NCBI GenBank assembly: GCA_052144935.1
Contig: JBKQPR010000029.1
Coordinates: 1 to 38,080 of the forward strand
DNA: 38,080 nt
Direction of reading: 5' to 3'
DNA from: JOPF133 sp052144935
GTDB lineage: Bacteria; Acidobacteriota; Terriglobia; Bryobacterales; Bryobacteraceae
Part shown: piece by piece, positions 7,795-17,022 of the stretch
Position numbering within the stretch: the stretch's first letter is position 1
Layout: every line of letters starts with the position of its first letter
Made by a program: the position numbers and the translations under genes
The notes under the pieces: model-generated
The model's database searches: none
What the model was told of the DNA's origin: nothing
What the model saw: only the letters and a program-made list of their open reading frames with translations

Positions 7795-9594
7795 ATGGCG
7801 CTTCTGGAAAGTTGCACCGCGCTCGCCAAGAGTTTCGGCTCGCGGCGGCTGTTTGAAAACATCTCCCTGGGCGTCTCGGAAGGCGAGCGGCTGGGGCTGA
7901 TCGGGCCGAACGGCGCCGGAAAGTCGACGCTGTTGAAGATTCTGGCGGGGCTGATGGAGCCGGATTCCGGCTCGGTCTCCCTGCGCCGCAACACGCGCGT
8001 GGGATACGTGCCGCAGGAGGCCGCTTTCCCCGATGGACTGACGGCCGCGGAGGTGATCGGCTCGGCGCTGGCGGGCGAGCATCTGGACGATGCCGAGCGG
8101 GCCGCGCGCATCAACCTTGCGCTGGGGAGGGGCGGATTCCCGGACGGCGCGGCGCTCACCGAATCGCTCTCGGGCGGGTGGAAACGCCGGCTGGCCATCG
8201 CCCGCGAGCTGGCGAGGGAGCCGGACCTGTTGTTCCTCGACGAACCGACCAACCATCTGGATATCGACGGCATCCTGTGGCTGGAGAAGTTACTCTCCAC
8301 GGCGCCATTCGCCTGCGTGGTAGTCAGTCACGACCGTTACTTTCTGGACAACCTGGTAAATGACATGGCGGAGATCGACCGCGCCTATCCGGAAGGCATT
8401 TTTCGCGTGGAGGGAAGTTACAGCCATTTCCTGGAGAAGAAAGAGGAGTTCTTACTCGCCGAAACCAGCCGCCAGGAATCGCTGGCTAACATCGTGCGGC
8501 GCGAAGTGGAATGGCTGCGGCGCGGCCCCAAGGCGCGGACCGGCAAGTCGAAGGCGCGGATCGACCAGGCCGGCCGGCTGATTCGCGAGCTTTCGGAGGT
8601 GGAAACGCGCGCGGTGAAGGGCGTGGCGCAGATCGACTTCACGGCGACCGACCGGCGCACCAAGCGGCTGGTGGCGGTGGAGGCGGTCTCGAAGGAGCTG
8701 GGCGGGCGCACCCTGTTCCGCGATCTGAGCTTCACCCTGAGGCCGGGTTCGCGCCTGGGACTGGTGGGGCTCAACGGCACGGGCAAGACTACCCTGCTGC
8801 GGATGTTGGGTGGGGACCTGCCGCCGGATGCGGGCCGCATCGAGTGCGCGCCGGGCTTGCGCACGGTGTATTTCGACCAGGCGCGCGACCAGCTCGACCG
8901 CTCCCAGACGCTCCGCGAGGGGCTGGGCGCGCACGGCGACCACGTGATCTATCGCGACCGGCCGATCCACGTGGCGGGCTGGGCCAAGCGCTTCCTGTTC
9001 GATGCGGGCCAATTGGACCGGCCGATTTCGAGCCTCTCGGGAGGCGAGCAGGCGCGCGTGCTGATCGCGCGGCTGATGCTCCAGCCGGCCGATCTGCTGC
9101 TGCTCGACGAGCCGACCAACGACCTGGACATCCCCACGCTGGAGGTGTTGGAGGACAGCCTGACGGATTTCCCCGGAGCGCTGGTGCTGGTGACTCACGA
9201 CCGCTATCTGCTGGACCGGGTATCGACGGCCGTACTTGGCTTGGACGGCCTGGGCGGCGCGCAGCTCTACGCCGACTATTGGCAGTGGGAGCAGGCGCGG
9301 GCGGCGCAGAAGCCGGTGCGGGCGGAGAAAGAGGCCGGGGTGGCGGCGCGCGCCGTCTCCGCGCCGGCGGGGCGGAAGAAACTGTCCTACCTGGAAGCTC
9401 GCGAGTGGGAGCGGATGGAGGCGCGTATTCTGGAAGCCGAGGAGACCCTGGTAGCGGTGCGCGCGGAGATGCAGGCGCCGGAAGTGGTTTCGGACGGCCC
9501 GCGGTTGCACGACTGCTATAAGAGGATGCAGCAGGCCGAGTCGGCCGTGGAGGCGCTCTACGAGCGGTGGGCGGAGTTGGAGGGGAAGCAGTAA
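7795..9594 (+). CDS. uup: ABC-F ATPase, Uup-like
   Basis: A 599-residue soluble protein with two ABC ATPase domains and no membrane segments, as in ABC-F factors that act at the ribosome. First domain: Walker A GPNGAGKST at 37-45, signature LSGGWKRR, Walker B LLFLDEPTNHLDI. The linker (about 200-275) is charged and helical. Second domain: GLNGTGKTT, LSGGEQARVLIAR, LLLLDEPTNDLDI. A C-terminal extension (KKLSYLEAREWERME...LEAEETL) is predicted to form a coiled coil, which distinguishes Uup from most other ABC-F groups. Uup is linked in other bacteria to ribosome biogenesis and DNA-repair phenotypes. The gene starts 2 bp after the CYTH stop, so it belongs to the same operon. Confidence 0.92.
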   Translation: MALLESCTALAKSFGSRRLFENISLGVSEGERLGLIGPNGAGKSTLLKILAGLMEPDSGSVSLRRNTRVGYVPQEAAFPDGLTAAEVIGSALAGEHLDDAERAARINLALGRGGFPDGAALTESLSGGWKRRLAIARELAREPDLLFLDEPTNHLDIDGILWLEKLLSTAPFACVVVSHDRYFLDNLVNDMAEIDRAYPEGIFRVEGSYSHFLEKKEEFLLAETSRQESLANIVRREVEWLRRGPKARTGKSKARIDQAGRLIRELSEVETRAVKGVAQIDFTATDRRTKRLVAVEAVSKELGGRTLFRDLSFTLRPGSRLGLVGLNGTGKTTLLRMLGGDLPPDAGRIECAPGLRTVYFDQARDQLDRSQTLREGLGAHGDHVIYRDRPIHVAGWAKRFLFDAGQLDRPISSLSGGEQARVLIARLMLQPADLLLLDEPTNDLDIPTLEVLEDSLTDFPGALVLVTHDRYLLDRVSTAVLGLDGLGGAQLYADYWQWEQARAAQKPVRAEKEAGVAARAVSAPAGRKKLSYLEAREWERMEARILEAEETLVAVRAEMQAPEVVSDGPRLHDCYKRMQQAESAVEALYERWAELEGKQ

Positions 9595-9813
9595 GTGTGG
9601 GCAGGCGGGGTAGCCGATGGGACCCGCCAATGTGCCCGCCGAGCCGGCCGCGGAGACCCGAATGACCTCTCGCGACCTGGACAATGCTCTCATTGTGCCT
9701 TGAGGGACACGCGCCTGACCGGCGGAGCGCTGGTTGGCGACCATGGCGAGGCGGCCGGCGATCCAGCGCTTTCGATCGGGCGATAAGCTGCCGCCGGGAA
9801 TGACGCAGTGAGT
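9595..9813. other. Spacer, no gene recognised
   Basis: This stretch contains a short inverted repeat (GGCGGG ... CCCGCC at about 9604-9628) that could end uup transcription, and otherwise no coding signal I can support. The transposase expected downstream of an IS91-type recombinase is absent. Confidence 0.4.
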
Positions 9814-10390
9814 TCATTTGGCCTGTTTTCGCCGCGGAAGCTTGGCGCTCGCCGCATCGGTGAAGGGAAGCGCATCGAGCGGATTGGTCACTGCATGCAG
9901 GTGCCGCTGGGAAAGGTGCAGGTACACCATTGTGTGCTTGATGTAGGCATGTCCCAGCAGCAACTGGATGGTGCGCAGGTCGGCGCCGGACTCCAGCGAA
10001 TGTGTCGCGTAGGAATGCCTTAAACTGTGGGGGCTGATCTTTTTCGGGATGCCCGCTCTTTGCACGGCGCCGTGGCCAGCGTGCCACACAGCCTTGGGAG
10101 TGAGAGGCACATCCTCTCCGCCTTGACCGGGAAAGAGATAGGTTTTGGGCTTCGCCCATCGCCAATACTCGCGCGGCGTTTCGAGCCGTTTCGGACTCAG
10201 GGGTACATCACGATCCTTGCTCCCTTTGCCCTGCCGGATGTGAATCACCATGCGTTGGCTATCGATGTCGTGAACCGTGAGATGGACCAACTCCGAGCGG
10301 CGGACGCCAGTCGAAATAGAGAATCATCAGCATCATACCGCCGGCAGCGGTCGCGGTCCTTGGTACCTCGCGAAGGCCAAGGCCTTGTCA
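9814..10390 (-). pseudogene. Tyrosine recombinase fragment, frameshifted
   Basis: The C-terminal catalytic half of a tyrosine recombinase is readable from 10290 down to 9814: VHDIDSQRMVIHIRQGKGSKDR, a HSLRHSYATHSLESGAD box, then LLGHAYIKHTMVYLHLS with the tyrosine. It resembles the integrases carried next to IS91-type transposases (tail ...NPLDALPF). Upstream in the same frame STGVRRSELVHLT is visible (about 10312-10280), but the preceding residues LMILY are in another frame, and the original frame hits a TGA. This indicates a one-base frameshift near 10314. No N-terminal core-binding domain is recovered, so the gene is truncated and inactive. It sits beside a group II intron-like 3' end, which marks this as a decayed mobile patch. 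Confidence 0.82.
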
Positions 10391-10465
10391 GTGGGGCTTT
10401 CCAATGCGTACCTCAAATCGCTGGGACTTCCATCATTGTTCGAGAATTGTTAGCGTAACCGACTC

Positions 10466-10538
10466 GAACCGCCGTGTACGGGCCCGTACGCACGGTGGTG
10501 TCGCAGGGGTCGGCGGGTGACCGCCGCCCTATGCCGAT
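10466..10538 (+). mobile_element. 3' end of a group II intron (domains V-VI), relic
   Basis: The sequence from 10466 folds as domain V of bacterial group II introns. ACCGCCGTG pairs with CACGGTGGT, a second helix TACGGG/CCCGTA stacks on it, and an unpaired CG sits on the 3' side as the two-base bulge diagnostic of domain V. It is followed by a hairpin (GGCGG-GTGA-CCGCC) and by CCCTATGCCGAT, which resembles domain VI and the 3' end of many introns. The tip is GGCC rather than a GNRA loop, so activity is doubtful. No reverse transcriptase gene or 5' intron end is present. Recognition is by eye and depends on the pairing pattern. Confidence 0.6.
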
Positions 10539-10630
10539 CAAACGGCGATCTGGGAAGTTGCCACCACACGCGACCACGCTACCGGCTCTGAAAGCGTGTC
10601 GGAGCCGCGACCGTCAGGGAGCGGTTCGCG
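10539..10630. other. Spacer with dispersed-repeat-like sequence
   Basis: Between the intron relic and the DUF4139 stop there is no gene. The stretch around 10600-10630 (GGAGCCGCGACCGTCAG then GGAGCGGT) looks like a short intergenic repeat common in acidobacterial genomes, but it cannot be confirmed from one copy here. Confidence 0.35.
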
Positions 10631-12148
10631 CTACCAAGTGTAGTGAGCCGTATAAGTCAGGGTTCTCTCCTCATCCGGCTGTAGCGTTACCTCGTATTCG
10701 ATGGTTTTGCTGTCCACCTGGCGATGCGCGGCCGATTCCTGTGTGATCACCCAGTTCGTCCAGCGGTAAAGGTGCTCCACCACCCGAACCGTGGCTGCCT
10801 CTTTCTTATGGTTCCGCAGTTTGATCTCGAAGGATTCATCCGCCCAGCCACCGGGCTGGATCTGCCATTGATACTTCAATTGCCGCCGCTCGCCCGTGAT
10901 ATCGAACGCGTTCCCCGTATACACGCGCACCGTCTCATCCTTGGGTGTGTGATCGATCTGGTTTTCGCCGGTGAACTCCACCTGTCCGTCCTGATCGCGG
11001 CGATAGAACCGTACGCGACCCTTGGGTAACGGCATTCCCAGATGGTTCGCGTCGGAATTCGAGAACTCGCGCATCACCCACACGTGCGGATTGGATTGCG
11101 TGCCGTACTGCTGTATCTGGCGCACATCCTGGTAGCCGTAGTTTCGGTCGAACTGGGCGCCATCGTAGATATACAGCCGTTTGGACTGGATGCCGGAGGC
11201 GCGCAGAAACTCCACCTGCTTGGTCTCGCGGTCGTGGATCGTGGTCGGCTGCGGAAGGGAGTAGAGGTGGTAATCCTCGAAAGTCTTCTCGGTGACTTGG
11301 GGTGGCGCCATCGCCCCGCCCACGGCGCCACTGAGGGCCCCGAAGTTCATTTGACCTTGCGGCTGGACCTTGTTCACATCGCCCGCCATCAGCTTGATAT
11401 GGGCGTGGTCGAACTGCTTGCCGCTCTGGTTGTCCAGCGTCACCCAGCCCACCAGGTCCAAGGTATCGCCCGTCTCCGGCGCCACGATGTTGTAATCGGT
11501 GCTCCAGGTCATGCCACCGGAAACATAGCTCAGCTCGGCGTCGAACCGGGCCGGTTGCGCGGAATAGAGGATCCAATCGAGCGCCGGTTTGAGAATCGTG
11601 TCGTCGCCCAGCGCCGGGAAAATGGGCATCCCCGGCAGCGCGAACTGCAGCTTTCCGCCCACCTCAATTACAGGTTGTCCCGCGCCGCCCGATGCCATAC
11701 TCATCTGGTTGGCTTGATATTGCGCGCCGTACCGGTTGATCGCCTGGTAATGCGGCACATACCCGCTGCGCACGATCCTGCCGCTTACGATGCTATTGGT
11801 CCCATCCTGATTGCGCACGGAGAACTCGATCATCTTACCTTGGTACAGGCTAAGCAGCAGCTCTTGCGACACCGGATCGTTGCGGTAATTCTGTTCCAGC
11901 ACCTGCACGGCCCATCTGCCCGCCGGGTCGCGCAGAATTACCGAGTCCGGCTCCACTTGCGCCGTTGCGCCGGAAAAACGCACGGTGTTGTTACCGGCCT
12001 TCAAATCCAGCGGTAAGGTTTCGCGAATTACCGCGAAGTTCTGATTGTAAATCGTCAACGCGGGATCGGCGCCAAATACCAAGGCCGTGAAGCCAGCGCA
12101 CAGTGCCGCAATCCGGCCACAGCCGCTCGTGACGCAGTAAGTCTTCAT
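10631..12148 (-). CDS. DUF4139-domain secreted protein
   Basis: A 505-residue exported protein. The N-terminus carries a signal-like segment (IAALCAGFTALVFGAD) followed by LTIYNQNFAVIRETLPLDLKAG and VRFSGATAQVEPDSVIL, the usual opening of DUF4139 proteins. Mid-protein it has ELSYVSGGMTWSTDYNIV and GWVTLDNQSGKQFDHAHIKLMAGDVN, and it ends with beta-sandwich-like repeats (QPGGWADESFEIKLRNHKKEAATVRVVEHLYRWTNW). The family is common in Bacteroidetes and Acidobacteria and has no settled biochemical role. The ATG at 12148 has no obvious ribosome binding site. The gene lies downstream of the receptor operon, separated by a hairpin repeat that could terminate or protect the upstream message. Confidence 0.82.
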   Translation of the reverse strand: MKTYCVTSGCGRIAALCAGFTALVFGADPALTIYNQNFAVIRETLPLDLKAGNNTVRFSGATAQVEPDSVILRDPAGRWAVQVLEQNYRNDPVSQELLLSLYQGKMIEFSVRNQDGTNSIVSGRIVRSGYVPHYQAINRYGAQYQANQMSMASGGAGQPVIEVGGKLQFALPGMPIFPALGDDTILKPALDWILYSAQPARFDAELSYVSGGMTWSTDYNIVAPETGDTLDLVGWVTLDNQSGKQFDHAHIKLMAGDVNKVQPQGQMNFGALSGAVGGAMAPPQVTEKTFEDYHLYSLPQPTTIHDRETKQVEFLRASGIQSKRLYIYDGAQFDRNYGYQDVRQIQQYGTQSNPHVWVMREFSNSDANHLGMPLPKGRVRFYRRDQDGQVEFTGENQIDHTPKDETVRVYTGNAFDITGERRQLKYQWQIQPGGWADESFEIKLRNHKKEAATVRVVEHLYRWTNWVITQESAAHRQVDSKTIEYEVTLQPDEERTLTYTAHYTW

Positions 12149-12193
12149 GTCTTACTGACGCCGCAGGAGATCTAAATGTTGCCCAGTGAGTTC

Positions 12194-12302
12194 TCACCGC
12201 AGAGACGCGGAGAACGCGGAGAACGCGGAGGAAGCGCGGAGAAGCAAATTCTCTTTTTGTCTTCTCCGCGCTTCCTCCGTTATCTCTGCGTCTCCGCGGT
12301 GA
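12194..12302. repeat. Intergenic hairpin repeat (MITE/REP-like)
   Basis: A 109-bp imperfect palindrome. The left arm TCACCGCAGAGACGCGG with GGAGGAAGCGCGGAGAA pairs with a right arm whose reverse complement begins TCACCGCGGAGACGCAG and ends GGAGGAAGCGCGGAGAA. The left arm also has a 9-bp internal duplication (GAGAACGCG). The centre is AT-rich (TTCTCTTTTTGTC). It lies between the receptor stop and the DUF4139 start. Sequences of this CGGAGA-rich type occur as dispersed intergenic repeats in many high-GC bacteria; a related copy is at 26166. Confidence 0.82.
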
Positions 12303-12317
12303 ATCCTTAAGCCCCCC

Positions 12318-15300
12318 CTAAAACTGCCACTTCACCCCCGCCTGCAACGATCTCGGTCCGCCGGTTTGCAGAATCGGCGAAAGTCCGCTGCCGGGGCTGC
12401 CGGTGCCCAGCATCATGTTCAGCATCGAAGTCGATTGGCCGAATACGGGGCTGTCGAGATACGCCACCGGGTCCGCGAAATTGGGGTGGTTCAGCGCGTT
12501 GAAGGCTTCCAGCCGGAACTGCAGGCGTGTCCGCTCGCTCAGCTTGAACTCGCGGCGAAGCGCCAGATCCACCTGCCACATCCCCAAGCCCGTAAGCGCA
12601 TTGCGCCCCAGTATTCCCTGCACCCCCGTGGGGGTCTCGAGAAACGCCGTCGGATTCAAGAGCCTGCCGCCAGGCGCGGCCGCATCCGAGATCCATAGCG
12701 GCTGACCGAGCGCCAGGTTGGGGCGGAAGGCATTGACCAGCGAGATGCCCATGTACTCCTCGCTTTCGAGCACGGTGATCGGGAAACCGCTGCGCACGCG
12801 AAGAACGCCGTCCAGCGCCCAGCCCCGCAGCCATCGGCGGCCCGCGGCCGGCAATTCGTAGGTGGCTGACGCGGCCAGCGATTGGCGCAGGTCGAAATCC
12901 GACGATCCCCGGTTGCTGGCGGGCGACCCAACCCAAACCAGGAAAGAGTCGCTCGAATCGTTATCGATCGAGTGCGTCCAGCCATACGCCGCGATGGCTT
13001 GCAATCCGCGGGTCACCCGCCGCCGGTACTGCATCTCCAGCGCGTGGTAATCCGAACGCCCGTCGTTGGTGGTTACCGCCACCAGCGAGATGGGTGTGCT
13101 CCCCGGCCCGCCGGCCTCCCGGCGGATCAGTCCCGTCCCCAACGAGCCCACGTAGCCTACCGAAAGCACGTCGTGCCTGCCTACCTCTCGCTCCAGCGAG
13201 AGGTTCCACTCTCTCACTTCCGGTACCTTCAGATTCGGCAGGAAGCCGTAGCTCAGTTCCGCGGGAAAGATGCCCGCCCGGGCGCTGTCGTAAGCGCCAA
13301 TGCCGAGCGGACCGCCGTTCAGGATGTCCGCCGCGATGCTCAGGCTGGAGTCGTAGTAGAGTCCTCCGCCCGCGCGCAGCACGGTACGTCCATCGCTCGT
13401 GAGCCGCCAGGCCAAGCCCAACCGCGGAGCGAAATCGTGGTAGGAAGTAGGCCACAGCGGCTGCGGCTGCACGGCTTGAGAGAACGTCTGGGTCGAAGGA
13501 TTGAAAAACAGCGTGCCGTTCGCCGATCCGGCCAAAGATTGCGTGGCGGGACTGAACTCCCAGCGCAAACCGCCCGCCACGGTCAGCCGCGAGGTGGCCT
13601 GCCAGGTGTCCTCGATCCACAGCGACAGCTCCTGCACGCCGGCCGTTCCGTTTTGGGCGGCCGATTTCGATATCCACAGGTTGGTCGTGCTCGCCAGGTC
13701 GGACAGCGTGTCGGCAATCACCCCCAGGGTTCCGGTGGGGTCGCGCCGCACCAACACGATGTTGCGGTAGTCGGCGCCCGCTTCCAGGGCATGCTTGCCA
13801 AGCTGGAAGCCGGTCGATTGGACGAATTGGAACTGGCGCTGCCAGCGGCCGCCCTCCCGCCCCGAAACCAATTGGCCGATGCTGCCGATGGAGAAGCGCA
13901 CCAGGTAACTGCACGGCGTCGAGGCGCCCAGAAAGTAATCGGCCAGCAGGTCTAGTTCGCAACCCGGGCCGCCAGTGCCGTTCCCGGTCCACATCGAGTC
14001 CGCGCGCGATTCCGATTCATTGGCCCGGAAATCCAGAACCAGCCCGCTCCAGGGCCGGGCGTTCAGCCCCAAAGTCAAGCTCCGCGCGCGCAGGCTGAGC
14101 TGATCGACCGCCAGGGTGCCAAACGCATTGTTGGAGGGCGAGTCGTTATACCGCCCGAAAAACGACGCCCGCGAGCCGATGGCCTGGTCGATGCGCACCC
14201 CGCCGGCGTCCAGGCGGGCCGGGCGGTCGGCACGGCCGGTCCATTCGCCGATGCTCGCGGTTGTGGCCGGGTTGGTCGGAGCGGGGAACAAGTCGAGCAC
14301 CGGCTGCACCCAATCCCCCACCTCCTGACGCCCCGCTGCCGTTGGCACCGGCTGGCTCCAGACAAAAGGTTGCAGCAACGCCATGTGTTCATAGGAAAGG
14401 AAGAAGAAAGTGCGGTTCCGCCGCAGAGGTCCGCCGAAAGTCTGCGAGACATCCTGCAGGCGCAACGGCAGAGGCCCGTATCCCGCGGCGTTGCCGAACC
14501 AGTCGTTGGCGTTGGCCAGCTCGTTGCGGATGCCATAGGCGGTGGTCCCATGGAATTGGTTGCTGCCCGAACGGGTAGTGAGCGAAACCGCCGCCCCAGG
14601 CATGCGGCCGAACTCCGCCACCGAAGTCGACGTGCGGACGCGGAACTGCTCCACCGCATCCAGCGCAATCAGCGAATCCAGGCTTCCAAACGCGCTCACC
14701 GCCGGAAGCACGCCGCCGGTGGATTGCGCGGGCAGCCCTCCCGCGGTTACCCCGGTGTTGGCGCTCACCCCATCCACCGTGAAATAGTTGGTATTGGGAC
14801 GCTGGCCCGTGCTGGTAAACTGGCCGGCCTCCCCGCGAGTGGCGGGCACCACGTTGGTGCCGCCGGTCAGCTCCAGCAGGCCCAGGATGCCCCCGCCGTT
14901 CAACGGCAGACGTTCGATTTCGTCGCGCTCGACGCCGCCGCCGGTGGATGGATCGGTGCGCCCTACCAGCGGTTCGGTGTCTTCCACGGTGATGGTTTCC
15001 TCGACGCTGCCTACCGGCAGTACGAAGTCCGCGCGCACGGCCGCATCCGGCGAGAGCCGCACACCAAACCTCATGGCCGTCTGGAAGCCCTCTTTGCGGA
15101 CCGTGATTTTGTAAACGCCGGGGTCGAGGGAAGCTACCCCGAAGTTGCCGGTGGGGTCCGAGCGGGTGACCCGCCGGAAGCCGGTGTCTTCGCTGGTGAC
15201 CGTGACCGCCGCTTCGGCGACGGCGCCTTCGGAGGGGTCCAGGATGCGGCCGAACAGACCGCCCCTTTGGGCCGCTGCGGGGGTTGCCAACAACACCAGT

Positions 15301-15326
15301 AGCGCGAGCGACCGGCGGTAGACCAT
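12318..15326 (-). CDS. TonB-dependent receptor, Oar-like
   Basis: A 1002-residue outer-membrane receptor-like protein. It has a signal peptide (SLALLVLLATPAAAQ), an N-terminal carboxypeptidase-regulatory-like beta-sandwich (about 25-105: GRILDPSEGAVAEAAVTV ... GVYKITVRKEGF), a plug region (RLPLNGGGILGLLELTGG, YFTVDGVSANTG, GAAVSLTTRSGSNQFHG) and a long beta-barrel ending in aromatic QAGVKWQF, a typical outer-membrane C-terminus. This Oar-like organisation is abundant in Acidobacteria, where substrates (peptides, glycans, iron compounds) are mostly unknown. The gene is 19 bp downstream of the anti-sigma gene, so the three genes form a sigma/anti-sigma/receptor operon. It lacks the N-terminal signalling domain (STN) of FecA-type transducers. 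Confidence 0.9.
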   Translation of the reverse strand: MVYRRSLALLVLLATPAAAQRGGLFGRILDPSEGAVAEAAVTVTSEDTGFRRVTRSDPTGNFGVASLDPGVYKITVRKEGFQTAMRFGVRLSPDAAVRADFVLPVGSVEETITVEDTEPLVGRTDPSTGGGVERDEIERLPLNGGGILGLLELTGGTNVVPATRGEAGQFTSTGQRPNTNYFTVDGVSANTGVTAGGLPAQSTGGVLPAVSAFGSLDSLIALDAVEQFRVRTSTSVAEFGRMPGAAVSLTTRSGSNQFHGTTAYGIRNELANANDWFGNAAGYGPLPLRLQDVSQTFGGPLRRNRTFFFLSYEHMALLQPFVWSQPVPTAAGRQEVGDWVQPVLDLFPAPTNPATTASIGEWTGRADRPARLDAGGVRIDQAIGSRASFFGRYNDSPSNNAFGTLAVDQLSLRARSLTLGLNARPWSGLVLDFRANESESRADSMWTGNGTGGPGCELDLLADYFLGASTPCSYLVRFSIGSIGQLVSGREGGRWQRQFQFVQSTGFQLGKHALEAGADYRNIVLVRRDPTGTLGVIADTLSDLASTTNLWISKSAAQNGTAGVQELSLWIEDTWQATSRLTVAGGLRWEFSPATQSLAGSANGTLFFNPSTQTFSQAVQPQPLWPTSYHDFAPRLGLAWRLTSDGRTVLRAGGGLYYDSSLSIAADILNGGPLGIGAYDSARAGIFPAELSYGFLPNLKVPEVREWNLSLEREVGRHDVLSVGYVGSLGTGLIRREAGGPGSTPISLVAVTTNDGRSDYHALEMQYRRRVTRGLQAIAAYGWTHSIDNDSSDSFLVWVGSPASNRGSSDFDLRQSLAASATYELPAAGRRWLRGWALDGVLRVRSGFPITVLESEEYMGISLVNAFRPNLALGQPLWISDAAAPGGRLLNPTAFLETPTGVQGILGRNALTGLGMWQVDLALRREFKLSERTRLQFRLEAFNALNHPNFADPVAYLDSPVFGQSTSMLNMMLGTGSPGSGLSPILQTGGPRSLQAGVKWQF

Positions 15327-15345
15327 TACCTACTACCCTACACCC

Positions 15346-17022
15346 TCACTCCTGGGCCAGCAACCGCTGACAACGTGCGATATCGTCCTCGAGGCGCCCG
15401 AGATCGCCAAGTAATTCGGAAGGGGAGAAGGCCGCGCCATCGGCGGCCGCCGCGCCCAGCATCGCGGAGAGCCGCCGTTCCACGCGTTGCGCGGTGCGCA
15501 GAAGATCTTCGGCCGCGGGTTGCCACGGCTCCGGCGCCGGAGTGCGGGTGGCATTCTGCCCGCCCAGGGCGGTCAATACGGGTTCCAGCGTGCGGGTCAT
15601 CTTGGCGGCAATGCCAGCCAGTGCGGCGGCATGCTCCCGCGCCATCTCCCGTAGGGTGCGGCGGTCCGCGGCGCTGAGCGAGGCTTCAGCCGAGGCCGGG
15701 AAGCGCTCGGCCAGCCGCCTCAGGGCATAGGCTCGCGCCATGGCCGCGTCATTCCAGTCCAACATTTGGGAGCTGAACCGTTCGAACTGCGGACGGCCGC
15801 CCAACTGGCGCCCGACGCGCGCCGCAATGCCGCCGGCGGCCGAGATTTCAGTAGGCGCCGTAACCACGGCTGGCGGTTCCGCACCCACGGGCGCCGGCGC
15901 GCCGGGCTCCGAGAATTGCACCGTAACGTTTGGAAATTTTTCGAGAGCGGCCTCAATCTCGCGCTGGCGCGCGGGTGGGATGCCCACGCCGCTCACCACC
16001 ACGCCGCCGTCCACAGGGGTAACCGGCAATTGTTCGCCCAGGTCGGCCCCGATTCCGTGAAGCGCCGCGAGCACCTGCAGCTCGCTGGAAACCGAGACCG
16101 TTTCCCCGGACGGCACTGCGGCGGGCCGGCTTGGTTCGGCCCGCCGCACGGGAGGTTCGACTGCATGGGGTGCAACGGTCGAGCCGTCGTCTTGCGTCTG
16201 CCCCTCCGCGACCTCGCTCAATTCCACCCAATCTTGATTGCGAAACTCCAGCCGGCCCTCGATGGGTTCCAGATCCGCGGCCCGTAAAGTCAGGCTGGCA
16301 GCCGCCAGTTCGCCTTCGGACGTGACTGTGCGGATCTGGTAGGTATCCGCGGTGCTCGTCACCGAATCGGTCTTCTTCTCGAGCGGGGTCCGCCAGTCGG
16401 CGAAGGCCTGCGCGCTCAGAGGGTCGTTCCAATCCCAGTGCGCCGCTTGAAACAAGGCTTCCACGGCGGGATCGGGAGGCTCTTTCCGCGGGGGGGCGAT
16501 GTCGGCGTGACGGATAACGCGCGTAAATTGAGCGTTTCTCGTCCGGATGAGCACGCGGCGCGGCGCCTCGGCGGGCCGGTTATAAGCCGCGATCTCCGCT
16601 TTATGGAGCAACGAGGCCGCTTGCACGGAGGGCGTTTCCCGAAGCTGATAGAAGATCCCGCAAACCACTACCAGCGCCAGCGCCGCCGCCAAAGCCCAGC
16701 GTAGCGCCGGCCTGAAGCTCCAACCGCCCATCCGCCACCACCGCTCTTCCGGCGCCTGGCCTAATTCCCGGTCGATCCGTGCGAATTCGGGGCCCAGATC
16801 GGCCCACGGCGCGGGCGGCGCGGGCAGCATGGTGTGCAGGACGTCTTCGCGGTAGCGGATGCACTCCGCCACGGTGGCCCGCAACTCCTCCACTTCCGCA
16901 CGGCACAGCGGGCACGCTTCCAGGTGCTGCTCCATCTCGCGGGCTTCCGCCGGTGGCAGTTCGCCATCCACGAACCGCACCAGCGCCGCTTCCTCCGGAT
17001 GCCTCGGGTGGAAGTTACTCAT
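15346..17022 (-). CDS. Anti-sigma factor, zinc-finger type, long periplasmic part
   Basis: 558 residues. The first 50 residues (FVDGELPPAEAREMEQHLEACPLCRAEVEEL) have the H-x3-C-x2-C zinc-binding pattern of HC2-type anti-sigma domains. One transmembrane helix follows at about residues 107-127 (ALRWALAAALALVVVCGIFYQL). The remainder, about 430 residues, should be periplasmic. It includes two helical/beta stretches and a BON-like unit (ELQVLAALHGIGADLGEQLPVTPVDGG... up to EKFPNVTVQF), followed by a Gln/Ala-rich helical end. The ATG overlaps the sigma stop by 4 bp (ATGA), a strong sign of coupled translation. It should hold the sigma factor at the membrane and release it on a periplasmic cue; the cue is unknown. 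Confidence 0.85.
   Translation of the reverse strand: MSNFHPRHPEEAALVRFVDGELPPAEAREMEQHLEACPLCRAEVEELRATVAECIRYREDVLHTMLPAPPAPWADLGPEFARIDRELGQAPEERWWRMGGWSFRPALRWALAAALALVVVCGIFYQLRETPSVQAASLLHKAEIAAYNRPAEAPRRVLIRTRNAQFTRVIRHADIAPPRKEPPDPAVEALFQAAHWDWNDPLSAQAFADWRTPLEKKTDSVTSTADTYQIRTVTSEGELAAASLTLRAADLEPIEGRLEFRNQDWVELSEVAEGQTQDDGSTVAPHAVEPPVRRAEPSRPAAVPSGETVSVSSELQVLAALHGIGADLGEQLPVTPVDGGVVVSGVGIPPARQREIEAALEKFPNVTVQFSEPGAPAPVGAEPPAVVTAPTEISAAGGIAARVGRQLGGRPQFERFSSQMLDWNDAAMARAYALRRLAERFPASAEASLSAADRRTLREMAREHAAALAGIAAKMTRTLEPVLTALGGQNATRTPAPEPWQPAAEDLLRTAQRVERRLSAMLGAAAADGAAFSPSELLGDLGRLEDDIARCQRLLAQE

Noticed and set aside
8452..10165. Two long minus-strand open frames (430 and 458 residues) opposite uup
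   Set aside because: They lie opposite a clear ABC-F gene and have Arg/Pro/Ala-rich composition with no motifs.
10461..10501. GACTCGAACC considered as a tRNA T-arm
   Set aside because: No acceptor, D or anticodon arms fit; the pairing matches group II intron domain V instead.
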